Positions 5,167 through 13,869 are shown, counted from the first letter of the stretch. The stretch: DNA of 25,195 bases from JAJPJX01 sp964568355 (GCA_964568355.1 CAZMRK010000123.1:1-25195), one strand, 5' to 3'. The notes: generated by a model from the letters alone, not told the origin. Translations and numbers: made by a program.

Positions 5167-8100
5167 GACGGCTTGCCGAAACGCACGGCGCCTGGTTTGA
5201 ACTCGTGCGCCATTTTCTGCGCCGCATGTTCGACGGCGAATGGTCCGCAGCGCCCGGTCAGTGGAAATCGGCGGCGATCGGCGCTTTTGCGCTGCTCCTG
5301 CCGACCGGTCTGCTGCTCGTCAGGGAAGGCGCCCTGGATCCGAAATACGCCTCGAAATACCGCCTGCTTGCCATGACCGCCGGCCCAGCCGAGGTCGGGG
5401 CCGCGGTGATCGCCGATGAAATCGCGCTGATGACGCTGCTGGTCTCGGTGACGGGGCTTATCGCGCTTCTGGAATGGCAGTCCCTCTTTCCCAGCAGTCG
5501 TGACTACCTCGCGCTGGCCTCGCTTCCTGTCCGGTCCTGCCATGTCTTCACAGCCCGATTCACATCCGTCTTGCTTTTCTCGACAGCAATGATCGCCGCG
5601 TTGAATCTTCTCCCCAGCCTCATCGCGCCTATGGAATTCGGAGGCGGGTGGCGGCTGGATTGCTCCTACTGGTTGCAGGCCGGCACACAGGCACTGGCAT
5701 CCGGCCTGGCCTGTTTCTGCGTCTTTTTTGCGGTCCTGGCGATCCAGGGCGTGCTTCTGAATGTTGTGCCGCCGAGCCTTTTCAGCCGCGTGTCGGTCGG
5801 CGTCCAGGGCGGTCTCGCTGGCGTATTCCTCCTCGGCGGATTTTATAGCTGGTCGATCAAAGAGTGGAAACCCGAGACCATCGCCAGACTGCCGGAATTC
5901 GGCGCCTGGCTGCCCCCGGTGTGGTTCACCGGCCTTCGGCAAGCGCTGGCCGGCGAAAACGACGCCTTCTTTCTCGCCATGGCGCAACGCGCCTGGATCG
6001 CCTTTGGAATCGCCGTGGCGCTGGCTATCGGCGCGTATCTCCTCAGCTATCGCCGATACCGGAAGCTGCTGCTGGAATCACCAGTCCGGCTGGCTACGGC
6101 CCGGATCCGGCACTGGAGCATGCTGCGTCTGCTCGCGCGCTCGCCGCGCCGCGAAGCCATCATGGATTTCCTGGCGAAGACCCTGCTTCGCAGCCGTACA
6201 CATCGTCTGCTCTGGCTGATCTACCTGGGGGCTGCCGCAGCCGTGCTGGTAAACAGTTCGTTGGTTGACGGCGCTATTTTCGCGCGCTCCCGAGCCTGGA
6301 ACCTGGCGCTGCAATTCGTAGTGCACTTCTGGCCTCTGGCCTGCTCTGTGGTGATTTTGAGCGGCTTTCGCCACGTGCTCTCGATACCGGCGGAACTGCG
6401 CGCCAACTGGATTTTCCAGATCACGGAAAGCCAGGGGCGGGCGGAGTGGATGTCCGCGGTGGAGCGCTTCATCATCGCCTATGCCATCGCGCCGGTATAC
6501 GTCGTGCTTTTTCCGGTTGCGGGGGTGGTGTCAGGTTGGCCCATGGCGATCCGCATGACCGTGCTGCAACTGTTGGTATCGCTCTCGATGTTCGAAGCGC
6601 TCTTCTACAGTTGGCAGAAGCTGCCGTTCACCTGCTCCCATATCCCGGGAGATCGTCCGCTGGTCGGAATAGTGAGCAAGTATCTGGCGATACTTTGCGT
6701 ATTGGTGCCCATCCTCTCGTTGATGATCGCTGTCGCCAGCCAGGTCGCATTCCTGTTCTGCATCTATCTCGTCATGTTTGGCGGCCTCTGGATCTGGCTG
6801 CGCAGACGGCGGCGCGAAGGATGGGGCGAGGCCAAGCTGATATACGAAGATTCACCCGTGGTGGTGACCGAACTCGGAATTCAGGAACTTACCTATGCAG
6901 GAACAGAAGCCCAACTTCGGCGATCTGCAAGAGACGCCGGGCAAGCCGGTGGCGGAGTGCATCCAGCAAACCTTCGGGGAGTGCCGCCGGCACCTCGCGG
7001 GCGAAGCAGCCCGCTGGCGGCGGATGTCGGCCGCCCTATCCCGAATCATGGATCCCGCCTGACGGCCCTTCCGTTCGGCGAAGCTTTGACGGCTGTGTGG
7101 CTGCGGCTGCGGACCGTGCTTCGCCGGCAGCAGTTGGATCGCGACCTGGAGGACGAGCTGCAGTTCCACCTGGCGATGCGCGAAGAGCGCTTGCAGAGTA
7201 GTGGCGTGGCGGATGCGCCCTATGCCGCGCGCCGGCGGTTTGGGAACATGACGCTGTTTAAAGAGACATGCCGGGACATCTGGACTTTTGGCTGGATCGA
7301 GGCGTTGTGGCAGGATGCCCGCTATGGCTGCCGGCAACTGCGGATGAATCGAGGTTTCGCCGTCATAGCGACCCTGGCGCTTTCTCTGGGGATCGCGGCA
7401 ACCACCACCATCTACGGCGTGTGTACCGCCCTGGTCTGGCAGACGCTGCCCTTTCCGAACTCGAATGCGTTGGTGGTGGTTCTGGAAGCAGCTCCGGGAA
7501 GCCCGCACTTTTGGCTGCCATCTTCGCCCGCAGACGTCGAGGATATCCGTAAAAGCGATGCCTTGATGACCGGCTTCGCAAGCTGGGAGAATGCCACAGC
7601 CAATATCGTAGACATGGGAGGCGATCCCTTGCGTGTGGACCAGGCTCGCGTGACGCCCAGCTTCTTTGACGTGATCGGTGTTCGACCCCAATTGGGACGG
7701 CCGTTCGACCCGAACGACAGCCAGCCGGAACAGCGCGAGGTGATTCTGAGCGATGGCTTGTGGCGCAACCGGTTCGGCGCGGACCGCGGCATTCTAGGCA
7801 GATCCATTCGCATCAACGACCAGGATCACACCGTGATCGGCGTCATGCCGCCGAAGTTTGCCTTCCCGCGAGCCAGCAAGGAATTGTGGACGCTCTTGAC
7901 TCTCACCGCCGAAGAGCGCAACGCGCGCAGCGCTCCGCGGGTTGATTCCGTTGGACGCCTGAAGCCCGGCTGTACGCTGCTACAAGTGCAGTCGGAGCTG
8001 GATGGCCTGGCGCTCCGGCTCGAAAAACTCTATCCCAAAACGAACCTGAAGCGCCGGTTTCTGGCCTGGCCCATTCATCGCTATGTGGTTGGCGACTATG

Positions 8101-9728
8101 CCGCACAATTCGCCCGCCTGCTTTTGGGCGCCGCGCTTTTCGTCCTGTTGATCGCCTGCGTAAATGTGGCCAATCTGCAGTTTGCGCGCGGGATTGCCCG
8201 AGGGCGGGAGGTGGCGCTCCGTCAGGCGCTCGGCGCGAGGCGCTGGCGGATCGTGGCGCAACTGGTCACCGAAAGCACAGTCGTGGCTCTCGCCGGCGCA
8301 GGCCTTGGAAGCTTGCTGGCCGGGCTGGGGCTACACGCGATTCGGCACGGCATGCCTCCCGAACTACGGCGATACTCGTCCGGATGGGCGGACCTGGGCC
8401 TCAATTTCGAAGTGCTGGTATTTGTGGTTGCGGTGGCTGTGCTCAGTGGAATATTAGCGGGGCTGGCGCCGGCCTTACGGTCGTCTCGCCTGAACCTTAC
8501 CGACTCGCTCAAAGAGGGCGGACCTTCCTCCACTGGCCCTGGCCCGCATCGGATTCGCTCATTGCTTCTTGCCGCGGAAATCGCGCTGACGGTCGTCTTG
8601 TTGGTGGGAGCGGGATTGATGGTCCGGGGCTTTCACACTCTGGTCAATCAAAAGACGGAGATCGAGCCCGCTACCCTCCTGACGTTGCGGTTGGAACTCA
8701 GCACCGCCAGCCATCGAGCGCCGGAGCAGGTGGTGGCGTTTTATCGTCAGGTGCTGGAGCGAATCACCGTCTTGCCGGGCGTACGGAGCGCTGCGGCAGC
8801 ATCCGCGCTGCCGTATAGCCGGCACGCGCGGTTTCGTACTTTTACCATCCAGGGCGGAGATGCTCAGCCCGGCCAGCAGCCTGGCGCCCAGCTACAAATC
8901 GTAAGCCCGGATTACTTCCAGACCATGCACATCCCGCTTCGCGCCGGACGCTTCTTGGGTGACCGCGATGGCTCGCATAGTCCTTTCTCCGCTGTGATCA
9001 GCGAGGAGACCGCCGCGCAATGGTGGCGGGGAGAGGCATTTCCGATCGGCAAACAGATCAGGCTGGGCACAAAGGACGCAAACGGGCCCTGGATCACCAT
9101 CGTCGGCGTTGTAGGAGGAGTAAAGCAAAGCGCCCTGGAACGCGTTCCCGCTCCGGCGCTCTACGTGCCGTATACGCAATTTCCTGAGTCAGGAATGGAC
9201 ATAGCGATCCGGTCGGCTGGAAACCCCCTGAGCCTGGCCGGGCCGGTCAGATTGGCTATAAAAGCCATGGATGCCGAACAGCCGGTGACGGACCTCCAGA
9301 CCCTGGAAAAAATGAGACGCAACGAAGGGATCAGCCTGACCTATGCGGCAGCGCTCATGAGCATTTTTGGAGCGATCGGTCTGGTGCTGTCATGCGTAGG
9401 TATTTACGGAATGACGGCCTATCTCGTCTCCCGGCAGACACACGAAATCGGCATTCGGATGGCGCTTGGCGCCAGCCCGGGAACTGTACTCCGCGCGGTG
9501 TTCGGCCAGAGCCTCCGTCCCGCGCTCACTGGGACCGCCGCAGGCCTGCTGTTGTCATTCGGGCTTGCCAGGCTGCTGGCCTCGATCATTTGGGGTGTCA
9601 GCGCCACGGACCCGGGCACCTTTACGGGTGTCCCTCTCCTTCTGGTCCTGATGGTCGGGCTGGCGACCTATGTTCCCGCACGCCGAGCCGTGAAGATCGA
9701 CCCGACGGTGGCTCTACGAAGTGAGTAA
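5163..9728 (+). CDS. ABC permease fused in frame to an ADOP-type (FtsX/MacB) permease, 1521 aa
   Basis: One uninterrupted frame. Residues 1 to about 577 are a polytopic membrane protein with many hydrophobic helices, ending RRRREGWGEAKLIYED...; as partner of the ATPase (ATGA overlap) it is the expected transmembrane subunit. Residues about 578-641 are a Gly/Pro/Arg-rich linker with poor codon bias, and an ORF in another frame (6895-7062) covers it. From about 642 the sequence is a complete ADOP permease: the cytoplasmic lead RRQQLDRDLEDELQFHLAMREERL, a first MacB-type periplasmic domain, FtsX helices (VNVANLQFARGIARGREVALRQALGA), then a second MacB/FtsX half ending RQTHEIGIRMALGAS...PARRAVKIDPTVALRSE. 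Separate translation could begin at TTG 7086 or GTG 7095, but neither has a good ribosome binding site. Normally these are two genes; loss of a stop codon or a sequencing error would give this frame. Confidence 0.8.
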   Translation: MRRLAETHGAWFELVRHFLRRMFDGEWSAAPGQWKSAAIGAFALLLPTGLLLVREGALDPKYASKYRLLAMTAGPAEVGAAVIADEIALMTLLVSVTGLIALLEWQSLFPSSRDYLALASLPVRSCHVFTARFTSVLLFSTAMIAALNLLPSLIAPMEFGGGWRLDCSYWLQAGTQALASGLACFCVFFAVLAIQGVLLNVVPPSLFSRVSVGVQGGLAGVFLLGGFYSWSIKEWKPETIARLPEFGAWLPPVWFTGLRQALAGENDAFFLAMAQRAWIAFGIAVALAIGAYLLSYRRYRKLLLESPVRLATARIRHWSMLRLLARSPRREAIMDFLAKTLLRSRTHRLLWLIYLGAAAAVLVNSSLVDGAIFARSRAWNLALQFVVHFWPLACSVVILSGFRHVLSIPAELRANWIFQITESQGRAEWMSAVERFIIAYAIAPVYVVLFPVAGVVSGWPMAIRMTVLQLLVSLSMFEALFYSWQKLPFTCSHIPGDRPLVGIVSKYLAILCVLVPILSLMIAVASQVAFLFCIYLVMFGGLWIWLRRRRREGWGEAKLIYEDSPVVVTELGIQELTYAGTEAQLRRSARDAGQAGGGVHPANLRGVPPAPRGRSSPLAADVGRPIPNHGSRLTALPFGEALTAVWLRLRTVLRRQQLDRDLEDELQFHLAMREERLQSSGVADAPYAARRRFGNMTLFKETCRDIWTFGWIEALWQDARYGCRQLRMNRGFAVIATLALSLGIAATTTIYGVCTALVWQTLPFPNSNALVVVLEAAPGSPHFWLPSSPADVEDIRKSDALMTGFASWENATANIVDMGGDPLRVDQARVTPSFFDVIGVRPQLGRPFDPNDSQPEQREVILSDGLWRNRFGADRGILGRSIRINDQDHTVIGVMPPKFAFPRASKELWTLLTLTAEERNARSAPRVDSVGRLKPGCTLLQVQSELDGLALRLEKLYPKTNLKRRFLAWPIHRYVVGDYAAQFARLLLGAALFVLLIACVNVANLQFARGIARGREVALRQALGARRWRIVAQLVTESTVVALAGAGLGSLLAGLGLHAIRHGMPPELRRYSSGWADLGLNFEVLVFVVAVAVLSGILAGLAPALRSSRLNLTDSLKEGGPSSTGPGPHRIRSLLLAAEIALTVVLLVGAGLMVRGFHTLVNQKTEIEPATLLTLRLELSTASHRAPEQVVAFYRQVLERITVLPGVRSAAAASALPYSRHARFRTFTIQGGDAQPGQQPGAQLQIVSPDYFQTMHIPLRAGRFLGDRDGSHSPFSAVISEETAAQWWRGEAFPIGKQIRLGTKDANGPWITIVGVVGGVKQSALERVPAPALYVPYTQFPESGMDIAIRSAGNPLSLAGPVRLAIKAMDAEQPVTDLQTLEKMRRNEGISLTYAAALMSIFGAIGLVLSCVGIYGMTAYLVSRQTHEIGIRMALGASPGTVLRAVFGQSLRPALTGTAAGLLLSFGLARLLASIIWGVSATDPGTFTGVPLLLVLMVGLATYVPARRAVKIDPTVALRSE
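6895..7062 (+). CDS. Possible hidden 55-aa ORF at the permease/ADOP junction
   Basis: In the +1 frame relative to the fused permease there is an ATG at 6895 and a TGA at 7060-7062. The 55 codons use G or C at the third position far more often than the fused frame does over the same bases, which in this genome marks the true coding frame. The product starts MQEQKPNFGD, is rich in Glu, Gln and Arg, and its second half (CRRHLAGEAARWRRMSAALSRIM) would form an amphipathic helix. I recognise no family. Either it is a real small gene between permease and ADOP, or it is part of a gene whose frame was shifted. The evidence is codon usage by eye only. Confidence 0.4.
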   Translation: MQEQKPNFGDLQETPGKPVAECIQQTFGECRRHLAGEAARWRRMSAALSRIMDPA

Positions 9729-9769
9729 ATGCGCCGCAGATCCGGTCATCCGCCTCTTCGAACATCCGG

Positions 9770-10039
9770 TCAAGCCGCGCTCGATCTCAATTCCTCGCGA
9801 ATGATACGTCGCAGCGTCTGCTCGAATTTCGGCGCTTTTCCTTCAAGGTATTCCCGAAGCGCGGCATTGATGAGCGTTTGATAGCCGGTAGCGCCGCCGG
9901 ACTGCTCCGCCATTTCAAGAAAGCGATCCACGATGTCCTGATCGAGGCGAATGGTAATTCTGACCTTGCCTTCTGGTTCGGGTTCGGCGGGAAGAACTCT
10001 ACCCCGTTTGCCCCTACTAAAATCGTAGCGGTTCTTCAT
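9770..10039 (-). CDS. brnA: BrnA family antitoxin (ribbon-helix-helix)
   Basis: 89 residues. The centre, KVRITIRLDQDIVDRFLEMAEQ, is a ribbon-helix-helix strand followed by its first helix, and GYQTLINAALREYLEG is the second helix, together the DNA-binding dimer fold of BrnA. The N-terminal part (MKNRYDFSRGKRGRVLP) is the usual lead and would contact the toxin. BrnA neutralises the ribonuclease BrnT and represses the operon. Here the ATG overlaps the brnT stop as ATGA, the standard brnT-brnA order, but brnT is broken, so this antitoxin is now without an intact partner at this locus. It may persist as a repressor or as cross-protection against a related toxin. It is convergent to the ADOP gene, 41 bases away. 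Confidence 0.9.
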   Translation of the reverse strand: MKNRYDFSRGKRGRVLPAEPEPEGKVRITIRLDQDIVDRFLEMAEQSGGATGYQTLINAALREYLEGKAPKFEQTLRRIIREELRSSAA

Positions 10040-10246
10040 CGCTCTGCCTCGTACTCCTTGCGCTCATGCGGCTCGGCAGGACGCGCGGAAATAATCCGAA
10101 TGTTTTCACCACGCCAGGTATAGACGACTACGAGCAGGCGGCCTTGGCCCCCATGCCAAGCGATTGCTTCAGGCATGCGGACCCCCATGCCTTTGAAAAT
10201 TGATTCCGGCTTTACTCTCTTCGTCCCACTCGAATCCTACTTTCAT
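10036..10246 (-). pseudogene. brnT: brnT toxin remnant: frameshift plus internal deletion
   Basis: From the ATG at 10246 the minus strand encodes MKVGFEWDEESKAGINFQRHG, a clear BrnT N-terminus, then stops at a TGA after five more codons. Removing one base from the five-G run (plus-strand C run at 10182-10186) restores the frame and gives ...RHGVRMPEAIAWHGGQGRLLVVVYTWRG, ending NIRIISARPAEPHERKEYEAER, which is the BrnT C-terminal strand and helix. Even after that repair, about 30 residues are missing: the conserved central part between the EEA helix and the RLLVV strand. BrnT is normally about 90 residues and an RNase. Both lesions point to an inactivated toxin upstream of an intact brnA. An internal ATG could yield a 46-residue C-terminal piece. 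Confidence 0.75.
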
Positions 10247-10253
10247 AGTACGT

Positions 10254-10273
10254 ACATATTGTGCATATGTCAA
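10254..10273 (-). promoter_or_regulatory. Candidate brnTA operator and -35 box
   Basis: ACATAT (10254-10259) and ATATGT (10265-10270) form an inverted repeat with a five-base centre, next to the self-complementary GTACGTAC at 10248-10255. On the minus strand a perfect TTGACA (10273-10268) is followed after 17 bases by TACTAT, which overlaps the ATG at 10246. BrnA autoregulates its operon, so a palindrome here is expected. The overlap of the -10 box with the start codon is a problem for this promoter assignment. Confidence 0.4.
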
Positions 10274-10358
10274 GACGGAATGATGCTTCAGATGCAAAAA
10301 CGCCTGGCCTCTGTCGCCGAGCTAGGCCTGCAGAATGGTGATCGGCTTTTCTCCCTCG

Positions 10359-11285
10359 CTACGCCAGAATCTTCCGGACCAGCGCGGTGTTCTCCCGGAC
10401 CTCGTCGCGGAATCGCGGGAACATGCCCACGATCACCGCATCGGTCGGCTTGATGTTGGCAAATGCGAAGCGAAAGGCCCGTTCCACTATCTCCGGCGTG
10501 TTGATCGTGCGGCCTGCGCCAAACAACTTGAACGCCAGGCAGGGCTTCTTCGTCTGGCGGATCATCTTGCACATCCGCTCCGGATCCTTTTCCATGTACG
10601 TTTCGCCGATCGGCGCCTCGTTGAACTCCGCCCGCGCTTCCTCCGCAGTGCGCGAGACGCGATAGAGGCAGGTTTGGTAGTAGTCCACGTCCCAGCCTTC
10701 GCTTTCCACCGTGTCCACCACCGCCGGATTGTGCGTCGATACGCCCACCATCACCCCGGTATCCCGCACGGCCTTCAGAAAATCCTTCACTTTCTGCTTT
10801 TCGCCGTTGCGGAAACGCTCATCGGTGCGATTGCCATGGTGCCCGATCCCCAGCGGTCCCAGCTTGGCCACCTCCGGCAGCAGTTTCGGATTCTTCATCA
10901 GCTCGAAATCCGCCAGCAGGATCAGGTGCATCTTGCCGCCCTCGGCGCGATAGCGCCGGAAATCGTCCATGGGCGCGTCGTTGTAGTGCACCTGCCATGT
11001 GGTGATGCCCTGGGCTTCACAGGCGTGCAGCACTTCCATGCGGCGATCCTGGCTGTACCACTCCCGCATACACTGGTCCAGGATCCGGTTGAAGTGGGAG
11101 TACCCGTAGAATGGATTGGAGCCGATGATCAGACGGGTAATCTCCGTCTTGCCGAACCGCACCTTGGGCAGGGGCGGCGCGTCTGTCTGAGCCGGGGAGC
11201 CGGCGGCCACCGACGCCAGGGCACCCACTCCGGCGGCGGACTGGAGGAAGCTTCGGCGCGATTTCGAACGTGGATCCGTACTCAT
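10359..11285 (-). CDS. Tat-exported TIM-barrel protein, aldo/keto reductase-like
   Basis: 308 residues from the ATG at 11285; an ATG four codons earlier (11297) is also possible. The N-terminus carries a twin-arginine signal, SRRSFLQSAAGVGALASVAAG, so the folded protein is exported to the periplasm. The mature part begins KVRFGKTEITRLIIGSNPFYGYSHFN and follows the strand/helix order of an aldo/keto reductase-like barrel (CEAQGITTWQVHYN, MHLILLADF, KVKDFLKAVRDTGVMVGVSTHNP, WDVDYYQTCLY, KPCLAFKLFGAGR, PTDAVIVGMFPR). I cannot place the classical AKR tetrad with confidence, so the activity is unknown. Similar Tat-exported oxidoreductase-like proteins are common in Solibacteres and Planctomycetes. 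It is the last gene downstream of two MacB-type permeases, 71 bases away, and may share their transcript. Confidence 0.7.
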   Translation of the reverse strand: MSTDPRSKSRRSFLQSAAGVGALASVAAGSPAQTDAPPLPKVRFGKTEITRLIIGSNPFYGYSHFNRILDQCMREWYSQDRRMEVLHACEAQGITTWQVHYNDAPMDDFRRYRAEGGKMHLILLADFELMKNPKLLPEVAKLGPLGIGHHGNRTDERFRNGEKQKVKDFLKAVRDTGVMVGVSTHNPAVVDTVESEGWDVDYYQTCLYRVSRTAEEARAEFNEAPIGETYMEKDPERMCKMIRQTKKPCLAFKLFGAGRTINTPEIVERAFRFAFANIKPTDAVIVGMFPRFRDEVRENTALVRKILA

Positions 11286-11341
11286 ACCTGGTACCATCCT
11301 ATATTCGGATTTTCAGAGCTATTTTAGATCAATACTTCGGT

Positions 11342-11356
11342 CGCGGATAGCCCGCG
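11342..11356 (-). terminator. Short hairpin directly after the permease stop
   Basis: CGCGG and CCGCG pair around ATAGC immediately after the stop codon of the permease gene at 11357. The stem has only five pairs and no T-run follows on the minus strand, so it could only be a weak or Rho-assisted terminator, or an mRNA end protector between the permease and the exported protein gene. Confidence 0.25.
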
Positions 11357-12613
11357 TCACTCATAGCGGAGGCACACGATGGGATCCAGGTTGGCTGCCC
11401 GATTGGCCGGATAATAGCCGAAAAACAGCCCCACCCCGATCGAGATCGCCACCCCCATGGTCACCCAGAAGGGCGAAAGCGTGGCCGGAATCGAGGGGAT
11501 CAGCTTGCGTACCAGGAAGGCGACCGCGGCCCCGCTCAGGATACCAATGGCGCCGCCCACCCCCGACAACGTCACCGCTTCCAGCAGAAATTGCACTCGA
11601 ATATCCGACTTACGCGCTCCGATGGCCTTTCGAACGCCGATTTCCTGGGTCCGCTCGGTGACCGAGATCAGCATGATGTTCATCACGCCGATGCCCCCCA
11701 CCAGCAGCCCAATCGAGCTGATGATGCCCGTCAGCAGCACCATCGCCCCGGTCAACTGGTCCCAGAGGTTGGTGAAGAAGCTGGCATCGCTGACTTCGAA
11801 GTCATTCTCGGCATGATAGGCAACGTGGCGCCGCCGGCGCATCGCGTCGATCAACTGATCCCGGGCAGCCGGGAGATCGGCGTCGTCCCGAATGGAAACC
11901 AGAATGAACAGTTCCCGGATCTCCGGATAGTTCTTGTGGAAATTCGTGAGGGGAATGCACACAAACTGATCCACGCCGAATCCGCCAAACAGGCCGGGAT
12001 CCTTGTCGAATACACCGATGATTTCGTAGATGCGGCCATTCAGCCGCACCATCTTGCCCAGCGGATCCATATGGGGAAACAACGAGTCCGCAATCGCCGC
12101 GCCAATCACCGCCACCGGCCGCGCGTGCTCCAGGTCGTACTGAGAGACGAAGCGCCCCTGCGCCACGGAAAACAGCTCGAGCGCATGCGCATATTCGGGC
12201 TCCACGCCGCGCACGAAAATACGTTCCACGTGCGCGGCGCCGTAACGGATCTGGTCGACGGCTTCGCCGAAGTTGATCCGGTTGGCGAACGTGGTGGCAT
12301 ACGCCACGCCGGGGACGGCCTCTTGCAGGTAACCTGCGTCGCCATACTGGAGATACTTCCGTGTCCGCACTTTTTCCGGCAGCCGTGCCCCCAGAAAGCC
12401 GGGCGGAATTCGCGTGATGAAGATAGAGCGCGATCCCATCGTCTGGATGCGGCCCCGTATGTAGCCGTTCAGCCCGTCGATGATGGCCGCCACCGAGATG
12501 ACCGACGTCACCCCGATCACGATTCCCAGCACGGTAAGCCCGGATCGAAGCTTGCGCGAACGCAGCGTGTCGAGCGCCACCAGCAAGTTTTCGCGAACCT
12601 CGCCGGCCGTCAT
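11357..12613 (-). CDS. ABC transporter permease, MacB/FtsX type
   Basis: 418 residues with the MacB layout: a first transmembrane helix after RSRKLRSGLTVLGIVIGVTSVISV, a periplasmic MacB_PCD domain of about 220 residues, then three FtsX helices in the last 130 residues (MVLLTGIISSIGLLVGGIGVMNIMLISVTERTQEIGVRKAIGA ... NLDPIVCLRYE). MacB-type permeases do not carry substrate through a channel; they transmit force from a cytoplasmic ATPase to periplasmic partners. No ATPase domain is fused and none lies nearby, so the ATPase must be encoded elsewhere. The start is one base after the stop of the upstream paralogue, implying translational coupling and possibly a heterodimer of the two permeases. 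Confidence 0.92.
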   Translation of the reverse strand: MTAGEVRENLLVALDTLRSRKLRSGLTVLGIVIGVTSVISVAAIIDGLNGYIRGRIQTMGSRSIFITRIPPGFLGARLPEKVRTRKYLQYGDAGYLQEAVPGVAYATTFANRINFGEAVDQIRYGAAHVERIFVRGVEPEYAHALELFSVAQGRFVSQYDLEHARPVAVIGAAIADSLFPHMDPLGKMVRLNGRIYEIIGVFDKDPGLFGGFGVDQFVCIPLTNFHKNYPEIRELFILVSIRDDADLPAARDQLIDAMRRRRHVAYHAENDFEVSDASFFTNLWDQLTGAMVLLTGIISSIGLLVGGIGVMNIMLISVTERTQEIGVRKAIGARKSDIRVQFLLEAVTLSGVGGAIGILSGAAVAFLVRKLIPSIPATLSPFWVTMGVAISIGVGLFFGYYPANRAANLDPIVCLRYE

Positions 12614-12614
12614 G

Positions 12615-13841
12615 TCACTCGGCCCTCAGCGCCACCACCGGATCCAGATGCGAAGCCTTGATAGCCGGATAGATTCCGAAGAACAAGCCGATGCTCGAAC
12701 TCAGGATCACCCCCAGAATTGCTACCCAGGTCTGCACGGCGGCGGGAAAGCTGGTCAGGCTGCGCAAGGCCAGGGCACAGCCGAATCCGATGCCCACGCC
12801 CGCCAGGCCGCCGATGAGACACTGCATCACGCTCTCCGCCAGGAATTGCCGCAGAATATCCGCCTGCGTAGCCCCCACGGCGCGCCGCACTCCAATTTCC
12901 TTGGTCCGCTCGGTGACACTTACCAGCATGACATTCATGATCACGATGCCGCCCACCACGGCCGAAATCGAGCTCACCATCACAAATACGGCAAAAAACG
13001 CCGAGCTGATACTCTGCCATAGGGCGATATAGGCGTCCGCCGTCCCGATGAAGAAATCTTCCTCCCTGCCTGGTTCGATGTGGCGGCGCCCTCGCAGGAT
13101 CATGCGCGCTTCATCTTGCGCCCTCTCGAATACCTGCTCTCCGCCAGTCGCCTGGATCTGTAGCGTCAGGCTGCTCCGCGACCCGCGGTTGCGCAGGTAG
13201 GTGTGCAGCGGAATGATCAGAAAATTGTCCTGCTCCTGCCCCAGCACGGCGCCGATCCGTTCAAACGTGCCGATTACCGTATACTCCTGGTTGCCCGCCC
13301 GCACGACGCGGCCGATCGGATCGAGCCCGGCAAAAAATTCGCGCACTACGTTATCGCCAACCAGGCAGACCGCCGCGTCATGGCTGTCTTCCAGGTCCGT
13401 AAAGTAGCGGCCAGTGAGCAGAGTCCGCGTATCGATCACCGCCATGTTGGGCGTGTAGCCGTGCAGGGCCACGTCGTCCAGTTGGTGATCTTTGTAACGC
13501 AGCGTCACCGTAGACGAGATCGAAGCCCCGGTATTCTCGCAGTGCGGGCATCCGGCTGCGACCGCATACAGATCATCGATGGTGATGTTCTTATTGCGCT
13601 GGGCTTTGACCAGTACGGTGAAATCCGTGACGGCGAAGGGCAGCCGGCTGATGCGAAAGACATTGGTGCCCAGGTTGGCCACCTTCTGCTCCACGTACAC
13701 GTTGGCGCCCTGCACCAGGGTCATCACCGCGATCAAGGTGGCGACTCCCATGGTCAATCCCAGGACGGTAAGCGCTGCCCGCAAAGGATGAGCGCGGATC
13801 GCATCTCCGGCGATCCGCAGGTTGTCGCTAACACCCGGCAT
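12615..13841 (-). CDS. ABC transporter permease, MacB/FtsX type (second copy)
   Basis: 408 residues, same architecture as the downstream paralogue: helix 1 at about 20-45 (ALTVLGLTMGVATLIAVMTLV), a periplasmic MacB_PCD domain, and a C-terminal FtsX bundle (FVMVSSISAVVGGIVIMNVMLVSVTERTKEIGVRRAVGA ... HLDPVVALRAE). The periplasmic part has a GCPHC motif near residue 91 that could form a disulphide or bind a metal; the paralogue lacks it. The pair is most simply read as the two halves of one heterodimeric transporter. The gene begins 28 bases after the stop of the dimethylformamidase-like gene, so transporter and amidase are probably one operon. The ATPase partner is not in the window. Confidence 0.92.
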   Translation of the reverse strand: MPGVSDNLRIAGDAIRAHPLRAALTVLGLTMGVATLIAVMTLVQGANVYVEQKVANLGTNVFRISRLPFAVTDFTVLVKAQRNKNITIDDLYAVAAGCPHCENTGASISSTVTLRYKDHQLDDVALHGYTPNMAVIDTRTLLTGRYFTDLEDSHDAAVCLVGDNVVREFFAGLDPIGRVVRAGNQEYTVIGTFERIGAVLGQEQDNFLIIPLHTYLRNRGSRSSLTLQIQATGGEQVFERAQDEARMILRGRRHIEPGREEDFFIGTADAYIALWQSISSAFFAVFVMVSSISAVVGGIVIMNVMLVSVTERTKEIGVRRAVGATQADILRQFLAESVMQCLIGGLAGVGIGFGCALALRSLTSFPAAVQTWVAILGVILSSSIGLFFGIYPAIKASHLDPVVALRAE

Positions 13842-13869
13842 AGTTCGGCCGTTACCTTGACTGTACCAG

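Noticed and set aside
9740..9772. Direct repeat ATCCGGTCA at 9740 and 9764 between the convergent ADOP and brnA genes
   Set aside because: Only nine bases, two copies, the second overlapping the brnA stop codon; chance or trivial duplication is enough to explain it.
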